From: Bacteroides_D sp963546395
GTDB taxonomy: Bacteria > Bacteroidota > Bacteroidia > Bacteroidales > CAJPTX01
Assembly: GCA_963546395.1 (NCBI GenBank)
Contig: CAUUMS010000009.1
Span: 12,704 to 76,703 of the forward strand
Reading direction: 5' to 3'
DNA length: 64,000 bases
This document shows, in pieces, positions 9,694 through 18,065 of the stretch (the first letter of the stretch is position 1; the number at the start of each line of letters is the position of its first letter). The notes under the pieces were generated by a model. It saw only the letters and a program-made list of their open reading frames with translations, made no database searches and was not told the DNA's origin. The position numbers were made by a program, and so were the translations under genes.

Positions 9694-9845
9694 CGGAGCT
9701 CAAACCGCAAAAGCTCCTACACCACCCTTCCACAGGCAGCGCAGATCGTTCTTCCGGAGGCTGTTGCACTTTGGGCATGCATTACCACTGCACGGCTGGC
9801 GCGCATGGTGCAGGCATGGCACAACTGGCCCTCACGATGCGTCGC
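9694..9845 (+). repeat. right copy of ~150-bp direct repeat bounding a cassette
   Basis: Partner of 7692-7845, same orientation, about 90% identical by eye. Its right end abuts the 3' side of the MORN-type gene on minus. Confidence 0.8.
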
Positions 9846-9907
9846 AACCAGAGAGCCGACGAGTGCTCAGCTCAGGGCCCTCCGTCTCGTGGAGGCGGAA
9901 TGGCAGG

Positions 9908-10723
9908 CTAGTAGCGTCCCTCGCGCAGGTTCACGTCGTCCAGCTGCGGCTCCCGAAACTTGCCGGCGTTGCCGAGCATCTGGCTGAGCAGGCTGTCGCG
10001 GGCCCGATCGCCCACTCCGCTCACCTCCACCCCGTTGCGATACACGGTGACGGACTCCACCTTCCCCTCCAGGGTCCAGGTGCGCCACTCCCCCTCGCGC
10101 TTGCCATCCTTGTAGACCCCGTCGAAACGGATCTGCCCGTTGGGGTGATAGGTCATCAGCTTCCCAACGGCCACGCCCTCCTGCATCTCCCAGATCATGC
10201 GCACGGCCCCGTTGCCGTAGTAGAGCGTCTGGCGGCCATCCTGCTTGCCATCCTTCCACTGCGTGCGCTCGGCCAGGGTGCCATCGTTGGTGTACTGCTC
10301 GCACACCCCATGACGCACCCCGCGGCGCCATCCCTCGCGGCCGATGACCCGGCCCCGAGAATAGTACACCCAGATGCTGTCCTTCTTCTGCCCGTGGTAG
10401 AGCCCCTGGCCAATGAGCGAGCCATCATCGCCCCAGACGCGGGCGAACGAGTAGTCGCTGCCGGGCCGGTGCTGTATCTCAGCCACCCGCTGCCCCGATT
10501 CGTTGTAGCGTAGCGTGGTGCCCACCGGCTTACCGGCGCGGAACTCGGCCCGATAGGCAGGCTGCCCATTGCGGTAGCGACGCAGCCAGTGCCCCACCCG
10601 GCGCCCCTTCGCATCGACCTGATTGAACACCGTATCGCCATTCCCAGGGCGCACCCCCGCCGCCACAGCCCACAAGCTCCCAACGAGCATCAGCCCGCAG
10701 AGGCAACACATCCTCCACCGCAT
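9908..10723 (-). CDS. exported MORN/YwqK-type repeat protein
   Basis: 271 aa. Residues 1-22 are a signal peptide (MRWRMCCLCGLMLVGSLWAVAAG), so the protein is periplasmic or surface located. The body is a chain of about ten MORN-like beta-hairpin repeats with the pattern G-x-W/Y-x-x-Y-x-x-G: for example GHWLRRYRNGQPAYRAEF, GKLMTYHPNGQIRFDGVY, GEWRTWTLEGKV. These are the repeats of the YwqK family, which databases sometimes call antitoxin by neighbourhood, but nothing here supports a toxin pair. The function is probably structural or binding. A TACATTTG box lies about 50 nt upstream. The final 30 residues leave the repeat pattern. Confidence 0.85.
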   Translation of the reverse strand: MRWRMCCLCGLMLVGSLWAVAAGVRPGNGDTVFNQVDAKGRRVGHWLRRYRNGQPAYRAEFRAGKPVGTTLRYNESGQRVAEIQHRPGSDYSFARVWGDDGSLIGQGLYHGQKKDSIWVYYSRGRVIGREGWRRGVRHGVCEQYTNDGTLAERTQWKDGKQDGRQTLYYGNGAVRMIWEMQEGVAVGKLMTYHPNGQIRFDGVYKDGKREGEWRTWTLEGKVESVTVYRNGVEVSGVGDRARDSLLSQMLGNAGKFREPQLDDVNLREGRY

Positions 10724-10776
10724 ACCTGTCTGCTAACGCATTTTCCCGTCGCGGGGCAACCGCACCCCACGCCTGC

Positions 10777-10784
10777 CAAATGTA
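10777..10784 (-). promoter_or_regulatory. -7 box TACATTTG of the MORN-type gene
   Basis: TAnnTTTG match on minus, giving a leader of about 48 nt before ATG 10723. Confidence 0.55.
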
Positions 10785-10845
10785 CGAAAATCCCACCAAA
10801 CTCTGGACAGGAACCACGGCACCGCGCCAATCATCGCTGCCGATG

Positions 10846-11598
10846 CTACGAGAGCGGCGGCACCTTCAACCCGTCCTGCACAGGTACGCCCCGAGAGGCA
10901 TCAATCACCGGCGGCACGCAGGCCTGGACTGGTGGGCGGAACCCGCTGCTCTGCGTGGCGACCCGAGGGTCGATGTGCAGATGGACAGAGGCCCAGCGCG
11001 CCTGGCAACCCTCACCGGCGCACGGGGCAATGTAGAGCTCAATGGTGCCGCGGCCTGCGCCCTGAGGCAGATGTACCGTGATTGCCCGCTCATCCGTCGG
11101 CAGCCCCAACACCTGACTCCCGCTCAAGCCCAGGGCGTGCGCACAGTGGGCAATGAGCATCCCTCGCGCACTCGAGGGGCACGGATGCGACCAGGTTAGC
11201 ACGAGCCTATCATCCTGCAAGCGGTAGTTGATGCTCCCCAGCGGGAATGGGCTCCCCTCGCTGATGCGAACCCGTGCGTAATCGATGTGCACCGTGTCGT
11301 TCAGGATGTACACGGCCCCATTCCGCAAGTGCGTTCCCAGGGCCCGGTGGTAGCCTCCCACCATCCGACGCCGACGCCCGAGCGCCGCCTTGAAACCGCG
11401 ACGCAGCACGGGTGTAAATCCTCGCAAGAGGCTTGCGATGGCCGTGAACTGGCCTCGCCGCCGCATCTGGGGCGGCGTTTGCGGATTCCTCACCCCCTGG
11501 CTAGGCCAACTGCGGGCGCACAGCTGCCCCCGGAGCTCGTACAGGATGGCTTGCCCCCGAGGGCAATATTTCGGTCGTTTGGTCTCTAGTGTAGCCAT
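10846..11598 (-). CDS. DUF6266 family protein
   Basis: 250 aa starting at ATG 11598 (MATLETKRPK). The N-terminal half follows the DUF6266 pattern common in Bacteroidota: a basic lead with GQAILYELRGQLCARSWP, then NPQTPPQMRRRGQFTAIASLLRGFTPVLRRGF, i.e. an R-x-R-P-like motif, N-P-x-T-P-x-Q, and an aromatic-basic helix. The C-terminal half is beta-rich and resembles the family's fibronectin-like tail. No signal peptide; function unknown. The open frame continues to 11880 through a hairpin repeat, but the family start and a -7 box at 11630 argue for 11598. A 14-bp palindrome shared with the umuC and umuD upstream regions lies 150 nt ahead. Confidence 0.75.
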   Translation of the reverse strand: MATLETKRPKYCPRGQAILYELRGQLCARSWPSQGVRNPQTPPQMRRRGQFTAIASLLRGFTPVLRRGFKAALGRRRRMVGGYHRALGTHLRNGAVYILNDTVHIDYARVRISEGSPFPLGSINYRLQDDRLVLTWSHPCPSSARGMLIAHCAHALGLSGSQVLGLPTDERAITVHLPQGAGRGTIELYIAPCAGEGCQARWASVHLHIDPRVATQSSGFRPPVQACVPPVIDASRGVPVQDGLKVPPLS

Positions 11599-11629
11599 TT
11601 CTGACTGCTTTAGTTGACAAATTCGACCA

Positions 11630-11637
11630 CAAACGTA
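11630..11637 (-). promoter_or_regulatory. -7 box TACGTTTG of the DUF6266 gene
   Basis: TAnnTTTG match 31 nt before ATG 11598. No clear -33 element. Confidence 0.6.
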
Positions 11638-11750
11638 GAGTCCTCCGCGCCCGAGATGAGGGCTGAGCGACCGGTCTGCACCCCAAAGGCCTCTGCCCGC
11701 AGCACAATGTCGGGGGAAAATGACGGGCTCCATCCGTGGCTGCAACGCAT

Positions 11751-11784
11751 CAAGCCCGTATTTGGACGGGCAAATACGGGCTTG
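11751..11784. repeat. palindromic element, copy 1 of 3
   Basis: AAGCCCGTATTTG, a 6-nt loop (GACGGG), then its exact reverse complement; one flanking C-G pair makes 14 bp. It shares the CCGTATTT...AAATACGG core with 30839-30882 and 55623-55662. It lies 114 nt upstream of the DUF6266 -7 box. Confidence 0.85.
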
Positions 11785-11837
11785 GTTGGGCGATGGTGCA
11801 CTGAAGATGAGGAGAGGGGGCAAGGGGGACAAAGAAA

Positions 11838-11866
11838 ATCCCTCGCTCCCAGAGGGAACGAGGGAT
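11838..11866 (-). terminator. rho-independent terminator of the tandem lipoprotein genes
   Basis: On minus the stem ATCCCTCG-x-TCCC/GGGA-x-CGAGGGAT has 12 pairs with one mismatch and an AGA/TCT loop, followed by TTTTCTTTG. It lies 32 nt after the stop at 11898. Confidence 0.75.
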
Positions 11867-11897
11867 AAGAGCCGTGGCACGAGCCGATGGCGGTGGG

Positions 11898-13013
11898 CTA
11901 GTAGCTGAACTTCAGATCATTCACCGTGCATTGTCCCGCCACCTCGCCAGTACGCCAGTCGACGAAGGTGGCCGTGAAGGTTTTGCTCGCCTCCACATTC
12001 CCCTCGATCACGTAGAACCTGCCGAATGTGAGGAAATCGTCCCCGGCATACCACCCCGCATTGTCCTGTAACACCCGCTTGACATCCACTATGGTCAGGT
12101 CGGACAGTCGAATCTTTACCCAGTATGCAGTGCGACCCATCGAGGCATATAGCATGGTGAGCACCCCGTTCTGCACGATCGGCTGGCTCACAATCCCCTC
12201 GGCATTTCCCGTTCGCACACCTATCTCGTCATTGAGATCTCGGTAGGCAAGCACACGACGCGCGGCTATGCTGTAGACGATGGGGCGACACCCTGCTATG
12301 GGAAGTATGATCAGCGAATCGCCGTGCACCGCGCTGACAAACGGAATAGCATTCTGGCCCGTCAGAGGCTCGCCTACGCATAGGTGCGTGGTATCCAAAG
12401 TCTCAGCGTTCAGCATTACAGGGAATGATTTGCCATCCTCTACCCCGCCATGCGCACCCCCATAGGGGAAGAAGATACGATTGTCCTGACTGCAAAAGAA
12501 CTCTTGACGCAGAAGGCCTCCAGCGATGCCAAGCGTCTTGCAATGCGACAGATCGTTGAGCTGGTAGATGGCCACTTGAGCTCCTCCAGGGCCCCAAAGC
12601 CGACTCCCTACTAGCGCCAGATGGCCGTGGACGAACGGTGTGTTAGGCCCATCAATGACCGAGGCCGCAGTGCGTAGGCTACAATCAGGGTTGAACATGT
12701 AGGCATTGTGCGCAGTGCTCTCCCCATCATTGACGATCAGCACCCCTCCATCGGCCAGCTTCACGGCCTTATCGAAGGCGACATCCCGAAGGCGGATGCG
12801 AGCCTCCACGCGGAACGTGGTCGTATCGATGCCCAGCAGGTAGTGTCTCGCTGCGGCTACGACGGCCAGATGCGATAGATCGGCCTGCCTCTCCACAACG
12901 ATCTCAGCAGCCGGATCCCTCTTCTTGGCGCACTGGCCACACCCCAACAGCAAGATGGCGGTGACGAGGCTGCCTACAGTCAGCCCGCGGAGGATCGTCG
13001 GCATGCGGCTCAT
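11898..13013 (-). CDS. predicted lipoprotein, tandem paralogue 1
   Basis: 371 aa from the ATG at 13013 (MSRMPTILRG), the start shared with the upstream paralogue; ATG 13049 is an alternative. A signal peptide ends in a canonical lipobox LLLGC, so it should be a lipid-anchored protein. The rest alternates short beta strands and turns with regularly spaced motifs (LLGIDTTTFRVEARIR, GGVLIVNDGE, SFPVMLNAETLD, DSLIILPIAGCRPIVY, GWYAGDDFLTFGRFYVIE, FTATFVDWRTGEVAGQ). This resembles a beta-propeller, perhaps related to BF3164/TolB-like lipoproteins, but I cannot assign the family. About half identical to its neighbour; the pair arose by duplication. The two probably form one transcript ending at 11838-11866. 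Confidence 0.8.
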   Translation of the reverse strand: MSRMPTILRGLTVGSLVTAILLLGCGQCAKKRDPAAEIVVERQADLSHLAVVAAARHYLLGIDTTTFRVEARIRLRDVAFDKAVKLADGGVLIVNDGESTAHNAYMFNPDCSLRTAASVIDGPNTPFVHGHLALVGSRLWGPGGAQVAIYQLNDLSHCKTLGIAGGLLRQEFFCSQDNRIFFPYGGAHGGVEDGKSFPVMLNAETLDTTHLCVGEPLTGQNAIPFVSAVHGDSLIILPIAGCRPIVYSIAARRVLAYRDLNDEIGVRTGNAEGIVSQPIVQNGVLTMLYASMGRTAYWVKIRLSDLTIVDVKRVLQDNAGWYAGDDFLTFGRFYVIEGNVEASKTFTATFVDWRTGEVAGQCTVNDLKFSY

Positions 13014-13054
13014 CCCTATCTTGTACACGTCCCTGCGTATCAGTGTCATAGCCT

Positions 13055-14191
13055 CTACTTTAGGTGCTTGAAGGACAGATCGTTCACGGTGCACTGGCCG
13101 GCGATTTCACCCGTGCGCCAATCGATGAAGGTGGCCGTGAAGATCTTGCCTATCGGCTGGTTCGTCTCGATGATGTAATACCGCCCGAAGGTGTGGAAAT
13201 CGTCCCCCGCATACCAGGCCCCACTCTGCTGTAGCACCTGCTTGGCCTCCAGCAGGGTTAGGTCGGAAAGGCGTATTTTCATCCAGCACACGGTGCGGGG
13301 GTTGCTCCATGCGTAGAGGGCGTAAAGCATGCCGTTGTGCATCACGGGCTGACTGACGGTGCCATGCGAACGGCCCACCCTGGCCTTCATCTCCTCGCCA
13401 AGATCGCGCTGCGCCAGCGTGCGGCGCGTTGCGACATCGAAAATCACTGGGTGGCACCTCATTATCGGGATCATAATCAGCGAATCGCCGCTCGCAACGC
13501 TAACGAATTCGTCGGCCTTCGTCCACTCCCTCGGCGTACCCTCGTGCAAATGGGTGAGCTTCAGGTTCTTCGCATCGAGCATCACGGGATACGCTGTGCC
13601 TTGATTCGAGTTCTCGATGGCATGGACGTAGGGTAAAAAGATCCGATCCCCTTGCGCGCAGAAGAACTCCTGCCGGATGAGGGAGCCCTCCACGCTGAAG
13701 TTTGTGAGATGCGTGAAGTCGTCGAGCCGGTAGACTTGCACGGGCACATCGCCCGAGCTGAAGTACCCTGCGCCCATGAGGACGAGATTGCCGTGGACGA
13801 ATGGGGTTGGCGGATCGCCAGGGACTGGGGCCGAGGCGCGCAGGCTGCAATCGGGATCCAAACGGAAGATTCGATGCCTACGGCCATACGCCTCATCCAC
13901 CACCAGCACGCCCCCATCAGGGAGGCGCGCCAGCTTGTCGAACTGGATCTCGGAGCAACGGATGCGGGCCTCCACGCGGAAGGTCGTCGTGTCGATGCCC
14001 AGCAGGTAGCTACGGGCCGCAGCCACCACCGCCAGGCGGGACAGATCGGCCTGCTGCTCCACGACGAAATCCTTGGTGCGATCCCGCTGCTTGGCGCACT
14101 GGCTCGCCCCCAACAGCAGGCTCACGGCTGCCAGACTGCCTACAGTCAGCCCGCGGAGAATCCTCGGCATGCGGCTCATTGGTGGTAGCAT
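13055..14191 (-). CDS. predicted exported protein, tandem paralogue 2
   Basis: 378 aa from ATG 14191 (MLPPMSRMPRILRG); ATG 14179 would match its paralogue exactly. Same overall motifs as the downstream copy (YLLGIDTTTFRVEARIR, WYAGDDFHTFGRYYIIE, FTATFIDWRTGEIAGQCTVNDL), suggesting a beta-propeller-like fold. The signal region reads SLLLGASQC where paralogue 1 has ILLLGCGQC: the lipobox cysteine is replaced by Ala, and the remaining Cys has Gln before it, so this copy may be cleaved by signal peptidase I and released, not lipidated. Its stop lies just ahead of the start of paralogue 1. Function unknown. Confidence 0.8.
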   Translation of the reverse strand: MLPPMSRMPRILRGLTVGSLAAVSLLLGASQCAKQRDRTKDFVVEQQADLSRLAVVAAARSYLLGIDTTTFRVEARIRCSEIQFDKLARLPDGGVLVVDEAYGRRHRIFRLDPDCSLRASAPVPGDPPTPFVHGNLVLMGAGYFSSGDVPVQVYRLDDFTHLTNFSVEGSLIRQEFFCAQGDRIFLPYVHAIENSNQGTAYPVMLDAKNLKLTHLHEGTPREWTKADEFVSVASGDSLIMIPIMRCHPVIFDVATRRTLAQRDLGEEMKARVGRSHGTVSQPVMHNGMLYALYAWSNPRTVCWMKIRLSDLTLLEAKQVLQQSGAWYAGDDFHTFGRYYIIETNQPIGKIFTATFIDWRTGEIAGQCTVNDLSFKHLK

Positions 14192-14624
14192 TTTATCAGG
14201 TGCGTGTCGCGCGTCTTCGTCAAATCCGTGGGTGTCACCCAGATGTCTCGTAGCCAGATGGTAGGCTGTTGAGCCGCGCCATGAGTAGCGGAAGTGCCAT
14301 CCATCGTAGAGCGTGCTTCATGCGAAGTGGTAGATTTGCGTGGATACTAATGCCGTATGTAATTTGGAACGTCTTAACCATTAGGTGTGTTTCGATTTTT
14401 ACGGTAACAATAGGCCCAAAATGGTGCAAACTTTACCTAGTATACGTCAAGGCAATCCGTGGGCGATTGAACTAGCTGAGCATAGCTGCCTGAAAATGCA
14501 TTGTGCCAATCTTCCCCGGCAGCCATAGCGACAACTCGTGTTGATAAGATATCTGCAACGCTATATCAGGCTCAGAGCCAGGGGCCACGGCGTGGAGAGC
14601 GGCACACGCCACGAATAATATGCC
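14192..14624. other. intergenic region, no supported gene
   Basis: A 68-codon + frame (14269-14475) and a minus frame over it show no convincing protein character. The part 14330-14480 is AT-richer than the surroundings and contains TAGATTTG at 14331-14338 (+), which could be a promoter for nothing visible. Possibly decayed sequence. Confidence 0.4.
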
Positions 14625-14632
14625 TACCTTTG
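14625..14632 (+). promoter_or_regulatory. -7 box TACCTTTG of tRNA-Arg
   Basis: Same octamer as at tRNA-Thr, 13 nt before the mature tRNA. Confidence 0.7.
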
Positions 14633-14645
14633 CGTCTTCGGTGTC

Positions 14646-14719
14646 GGCCTAGTAGCTCAGCTGGATAGAGCAACAGCCTTCTAAGCTGTGGGTCGTGGGT
14701 TCGAATCCCGCCTAGGTCA
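14646..14719 (+). tRNA. tRNA-Arg (anticodon TCT)
   Basis: 74-nt cloverleaf: acceptor GGCCTAG with CTAGGTC, anticodon stem ACAGC/GCTGT around CTTCTAA, T arm GTGGG/CCCGC around TTCGAAT, discriminator A, no encoded CCA. Reads AGA/AGG codons. Confidence 0.96.
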
Positions 14720-14816
14720 CTAGCACCCGTGCGCGGGCAATGACCACATCCCCACCTCGCCGCCTGTCTGCGGCTCCACCGAGGGGAGCGCAGGGCTACA
14801 ACTAACCGAGCATATT

Positions 14817-15404
14817 TTGAAAATCATCCGGCTATTCGGGTGGCAAGCGGGCACCCTGCCACAGGGCGGGATGATGGTGTGTGCCGACACGGCCCGCTGC
14901 AATCGGGGCGAAACGGTGCGGCTATCGCGTCCTGAGGAGTCACACACCCTAACCCCCTGCCTATGCATACGGGCACGGGGGAAGTGCAAGGCGATAGATG
15001 AGGAGTGGGCACGGCATTACGCTGAGGCGCTCGCGGTGGCCATTCACATATGCCAGGCGAGCGATCGGGAGCGACTCACGCAGATGGGCGTTCCGCTGGA
15101 TGCGGCCTACAGTCGCGACCGGAGCCTGATCGTGGGCCCGTTTACCCCCCAGTCTGACCCAAGCCTACCCAAGCAGGGGGCACTCACGCTCCGCATCAAT
15201 CAGGCCACGCATCCGCTGGGCGAGCTCGCCGACAGCCTGTCGATGATCACCGAGGCGATGGTGTTCACCTCGGGGGTACTGAGCCTGAACTCGGGCGACT
15301 TCGTGCTAATCCCGCTCGGGATCGATGAGATCCCCTTTGAGAGTCCGGCCCGTGTGACGCTGGCGCTGAATGGTCGCCCTTTGCTAGACGAGCTGGTGCG
15401 CTAG
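14817..15404 (+). CDS. divergent FAH-fold protein lacking active-site residues
   Basis: 195 aa from ATG 14817 (MKII). It can be laid along the small fumarylacetoacetate-hydrolase family of Bacteroidota: the N-terminal MKII start, KCKAIDEEWARHYAEALAVAIHI where active members have a GKxIEERFAxRYYDxVTxGIDF-like stretch, SLIVGPFTP, ALTLRINQATHPLGE, and the ending FTSGVLSLNSGDFVLIPLG that replaces the TLKxGDxIFTGTP loop. The metal-binding acidic positions of the family (YExEL and GIDFxxRD) read TPCLC and AIHICQASD, so catalysis is unlikely. It may be a pseudoenzyme or a drifting gene. It lies 41 nt ahead of a MATE exporter and may be co-transcribed with it and wecB. The family match rests on by-eye alignment. 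Confidence 0.6.
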   Translation: MKIIRLFGWQAGTLPQGGMMVCADTARCNRGETVRLSRPEESHTLTPCLCIRARGKCKAIDEEWARHYAEALAVAIHICQASDRERLTQMGVPLDAAYSRDRSLIVGPFTPQSDPSLPKQGALTLRINQATHPLGELADSLSMITEAMVFTSGVLSLNSGDFVLIPLGIDEIPFESPARVTLALNGRPLLDELVR

Positions 15405-15445
15405 CACTGGCCGCAGGGCTAGACACGTGAGGATCTCCACGGCCA

Positions 15446-16837
15446 ATGGCAAAGACGAAGGATTTCACCTCGGGGCCCGTCGCTCGGCAGATTGTGGGGC
15501 TAGCTCTCCCCATCATGGGCACGGCCTTCCTGCAAATGGCCTACAATCTGGCAGATCTGTTCTGGATTGGCCACGAGGGGAGTACAGAGGCCGCGGCGGT
15601 GGGCTGCGGGGGCATATTCATGTGGCTGGGCACGGCGCTCACCTTCATGATGCGCACGGGGGCTGAGATCACCATATCGCAGAGCATCGGTCGCGGTTAC
15701 CCCCAGCTAGCGCAACGCTACGCCCGGCAAACGCTGGCTCTGGCCCTGGCAGTGGGGGTGACATACGGGCTGCTACTACTGCTGCTGCGCCGCCCCCTCA
15801 TCGGGCTCTACGCGCTCAACGATGCGCGCACCTACCAGTATGCCACGGCCTACCTGGGCATTGTAGGGGGGGGGATGGTGTTCACGTTCATCAACGCGGC
15901 CTACTTCGGGCTCTACAATGGGCACGGCAACTCGCGCATACCCTTCATTGCCAACGGTGTAGGGCTGAGCCTGAATCTGCTCCTCGATCCGCTTATGATA
16001 CGGGGTCTTGGCCCCTTCCCCGCGATGGGCGTGGCTGGAGCTGCCTACGCCACAGTGATCTCGCAGGGCGTGGTGACGCTCACATTCCTTGCGGCCAATC
16101 TGCGCGCAGGAAGCGATTTCTACCGTGTGATGCGTGGCTACCGCCCCTCGCTAACACTCACAGCGCGAGTGGTGCGCCTCGGGGGCCCTGTGGCGGTGCA
16201 GAATGCGCTGTTCGCCTGCATTGCGCTAATCGTGGCACGGCTCGCAGCACGCTGGGGCGACCTGGGGATCGCCGTGCTATCGGTGGGCTCGCAGATAGAG
16301 GCCATCTCATGGATGACGGCTGGGGGATTCGCCTCTGCGCTGGGGAGCTTTGTGGGGCAAAACTGGGGGGCACAACGGCTGGAGCGCATCCGCGAGGGCT
16401 ACCGTAAGACGCTCGCTATCACCCTATCGATGGGGGCTTTGGCCACGGTGCTGTTCACCCTGTGGGGGGAACCGATATTTGGGCTCATCGTGCCCGAGGC
16501 TACGGCCATGCACGAAGGAGGGATCTACCTGCGCATTCTGGGGGTATCACAGCTCTTCATGGTGCTTGAAATCGTCTCCTCAGGCGCATTCAACGGCATA
16601 GGGCGCACTACGATCCCCGCCGTGGTGAGCATTACCTTTAACCTGCTACGTATCCCCCTGGCCCTGTGGTGGGGGGCCTACGCCCTATCGGGGGTGTGGT
16701 GGAGCATCACAAGCTCGAGTATCCTGAAGGGGAGCATCCTCTTCGCATGGCTCATTCTGGGCAGCGGAATCTGGCGCACGTGCCACCGAGCCCTGGATAG
16801 ATCTCACGTTAGCACAACCAAGCGGTTCACACTATGA
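15446..16837 (+). CDS. MATE family efflux transporter
   Basis: 463 aa inner-membrane protein with about 12 hydrophobic segments. It starts with the classic MATE lead (SGPVARQIVGLALPIMGTAF, LADLFWIGHEGS) and has the internally repeated second half with GGFASALGSFVGQNWGAQR. MATE proteins export cationic drugs or metabolites against Na+ or H+. The substrate is unknown. The gene overlaps wecB by 4 nt (ATGA), so both are translated from one message. A run of nine G (15866-15874) lies inside the coding sequence at the codons for IVGGGMV and could slip. Confidence 0.93.
   Translation: MAKTKDFTSGPVARQIVGLALPIMGTAFLQMAYNLADLFWIGHEGSTEAAAVGCGGIFMWLGTALTFMMRTGAEITISQSIGRGYPQLAQRYARQTLALALAVGVTYGLLLLLLRRPLIGLYALNDARTYQYATAYLGIVGGGMVFTFINAAYFGLYNGHGNSRIPFIANGVGLSLNLLLDPLMIRGLGPFPAMGVAGAAYATVISQGVVTLTFLAANLRAGSDFYRVMRGYRPSLTLTARVVRLGGPVAVQNALFACIALIVARLAARWGDLGIAVLSVGSQIEAISWMTAGGFASALGSFVGQNWGAQRLERIREGYRKTLAITLSMGALATVLFTLWGEPIFGLIVPEATAMHEGGIYLRILGVSQLFMVLEIVSSGAFNGIGRTTIPAVVSITFNLLRIPLALWWGAYALSGVWWSITSSSILKGSILFAWLILGSGIWRTCHRALDRSHVSTTKRFTL
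15866..15874 (+). repeat. nine-G homopolymer inside the MATE gene
   Basis: Encodes three consecutive glycines. Loss or gain of one base would frameshift the transporter at about one third of its length and also break coupling to wecB. Confidence 0.7.
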
Positions 16838-17916
16838 GTGGAGACGCAACGCATACGCTCCCAAAGGTGCTATGCATCGTGGGGGCACGCCCCCAGTTCG
16901 TCAAGCTGGCCCCACTGGCACAGGTGCTAACGCGGCACTGCCAACTCATCATTGCGCACACGGGGCAGCACTACGACCCAAAGCTGTCTGCCCTGCTGTT
17001 CGACGAGCTAGAGATTCCGAAGCCCGATTACCAGCTCGGCATTGGCTCAGGCTCGCATGGAGCGCAAACGGGTCGCATGCTGGAGGCTCTGGAGGGGGTG
17101 ATGATGCAGGAGAAGCCCCACGCTGTGGTGGTATTCGGGGACACAAACTCCACGCTGGCTGGCAGCCTGGCAGCTGCCAAGTTGGGGATACGAAGCCTCC
17201 ACGTGGAGGCAGGCCTCAGGAGTTGGAACCGGAGCATGCCCGAGGAGATAAATCGGGTGGTGAGCGATCACACCTGCGATGTCCTCCTAGCCCCGACGCA
17301 GACGGCCATGCATAACCTAACGGCCGAAGGGCTGGCAGAACGCTCAGTGCTCACGGGGGACATCATGGTAGATGCGCTGGAGGACAATGCGCGTCGTGCA
17401 CTCGACCGCCCCTCGGTGTGTCAAGCCCTGGGCATCAATGGCCCATTCTGGCTCCTCACGCTGCACAGGCCATACAATGTGGATGACCCGGCCCGGCTGC
17501 AAGCCATACTGGAGGGCCTGGACACGTTGGGAAGGCAATTCGTGTTCCCAGTGCACCCACGCACGCTGGCCGTGCTCCAAGGGATGAATCGCAGCGCACT
17601 GAAGCATGTCACATTCGTCGATCCACAGGGCTACCTCGAGTTCCTACAGCTAGAGCATGCGGCTGAGGGCATCATGACAGACTCGGGCGGCGTGCAGAAG
17701 GAGGCGTACCTGATGGAGCGTCCATGCGTCACTCTGCGTACAGAGACCGAGTGGCTAGAAACCGTGGAGGTGGGATGGAACTGCCTGGTGCCGCCACTTA
17801 CGCCAGGGTGGCTAGAGCGAGTGCGCGACTTCGACCCAGCCACCTCACACCCAGCCCTGTTCGGTAGCCGGGTTGCTGAATCGATGCGCCAAGTCATTCT
17901 GGATGCAAGCCGCTGA
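16834..17916 (+). CDS. wecB: UDP-N-acetylglucosamine 2-epimerase (non-hydrolysing)
   Basis: 360 aa, family length. It interconverts UDP-GlcNAc and UDP-ManNAc, a precursor for surface polysaccharides. Seen: GARPQFVKLAPL near the N-terminus, HTGQHYD, VVFGDTNSTLAGSLAA, HVEAGLRSWNRSMPEEINR, then TLHRPYNVDDP, and the UDP-binding end around TDSGGVQKEAYLMERPCVTLR with ETVEVGWN. All these are core WecB residues, so it should be active. It overlaps the MATE gene by ATGA. No polysaccharide cluster surrounds it; the next gene has its own promoter. Confidence 0.96.
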   Translation: MSGDATHTLPKVLCIVGARPQFVKLAPLAQVLTRHCQLIIAHTGQHYDPKLSALLFDELEIPKPDYQLGIGSGSHGAQTGRMLEALEGVMMQEKPHAVVVFGDTNSTLAGSLAAAKLGIRSLHVEAGLRSWNRSMPEEINRVVSDHTCDVLLAPTQTAMHNLTAEGLAERSVLTGDIMVDALEDNARRALDRPSVCQALGINGPFWLLTLHRPYNVDDPARLQAILEGLDTLGRQFVFPVHPRTLAVLQGMNRSALKHVTFVDPQGYLEFLQLEHAAEGIMTDSGGVQKEAYLMERPCVTLRTETEWLETVEVGWNCLVPPLTPGWLERVRDFDPATSHPALFGSRVAESMRQVILDASR

Positions 17917-17930
17917 TACGAAGAATGTGG

Positions 17931-17938
17931 TATCTTTG
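17931..17938 (+). promoter_or_regulatory. -7 box TATCTTTG of the DUF4139 gene
   Basis: TAnnTTTG match 15 nt after the wecB stop, giving a leader of about 120 nt before ATG 18066. Confidence 0.6.
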
Positions 17939-18065
17939 TGAAGTCTGATTCGGGAACACCTGGGCAGCACCTACAACCTCGGCGACTACGCAGGAAGCGA
18001 TAGGGTGACTCTCACCGAATAGGGCCCCGATTCGGATCATCAGTAAAACTCAATTGTGTAGAGCC

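Noticed and set aside
7235..9845. tRNA-Thr as an integration site for the cassette
   Set aside because: No copy of the tRNA 3' end is found at the far side of the cassette and no integrase is present.
11599..11880. N-terminal extension of the DUF6266 frame
   Set aside because: It runs through a palindromic element, a -7 box and part of a terminator and has no family similarity.
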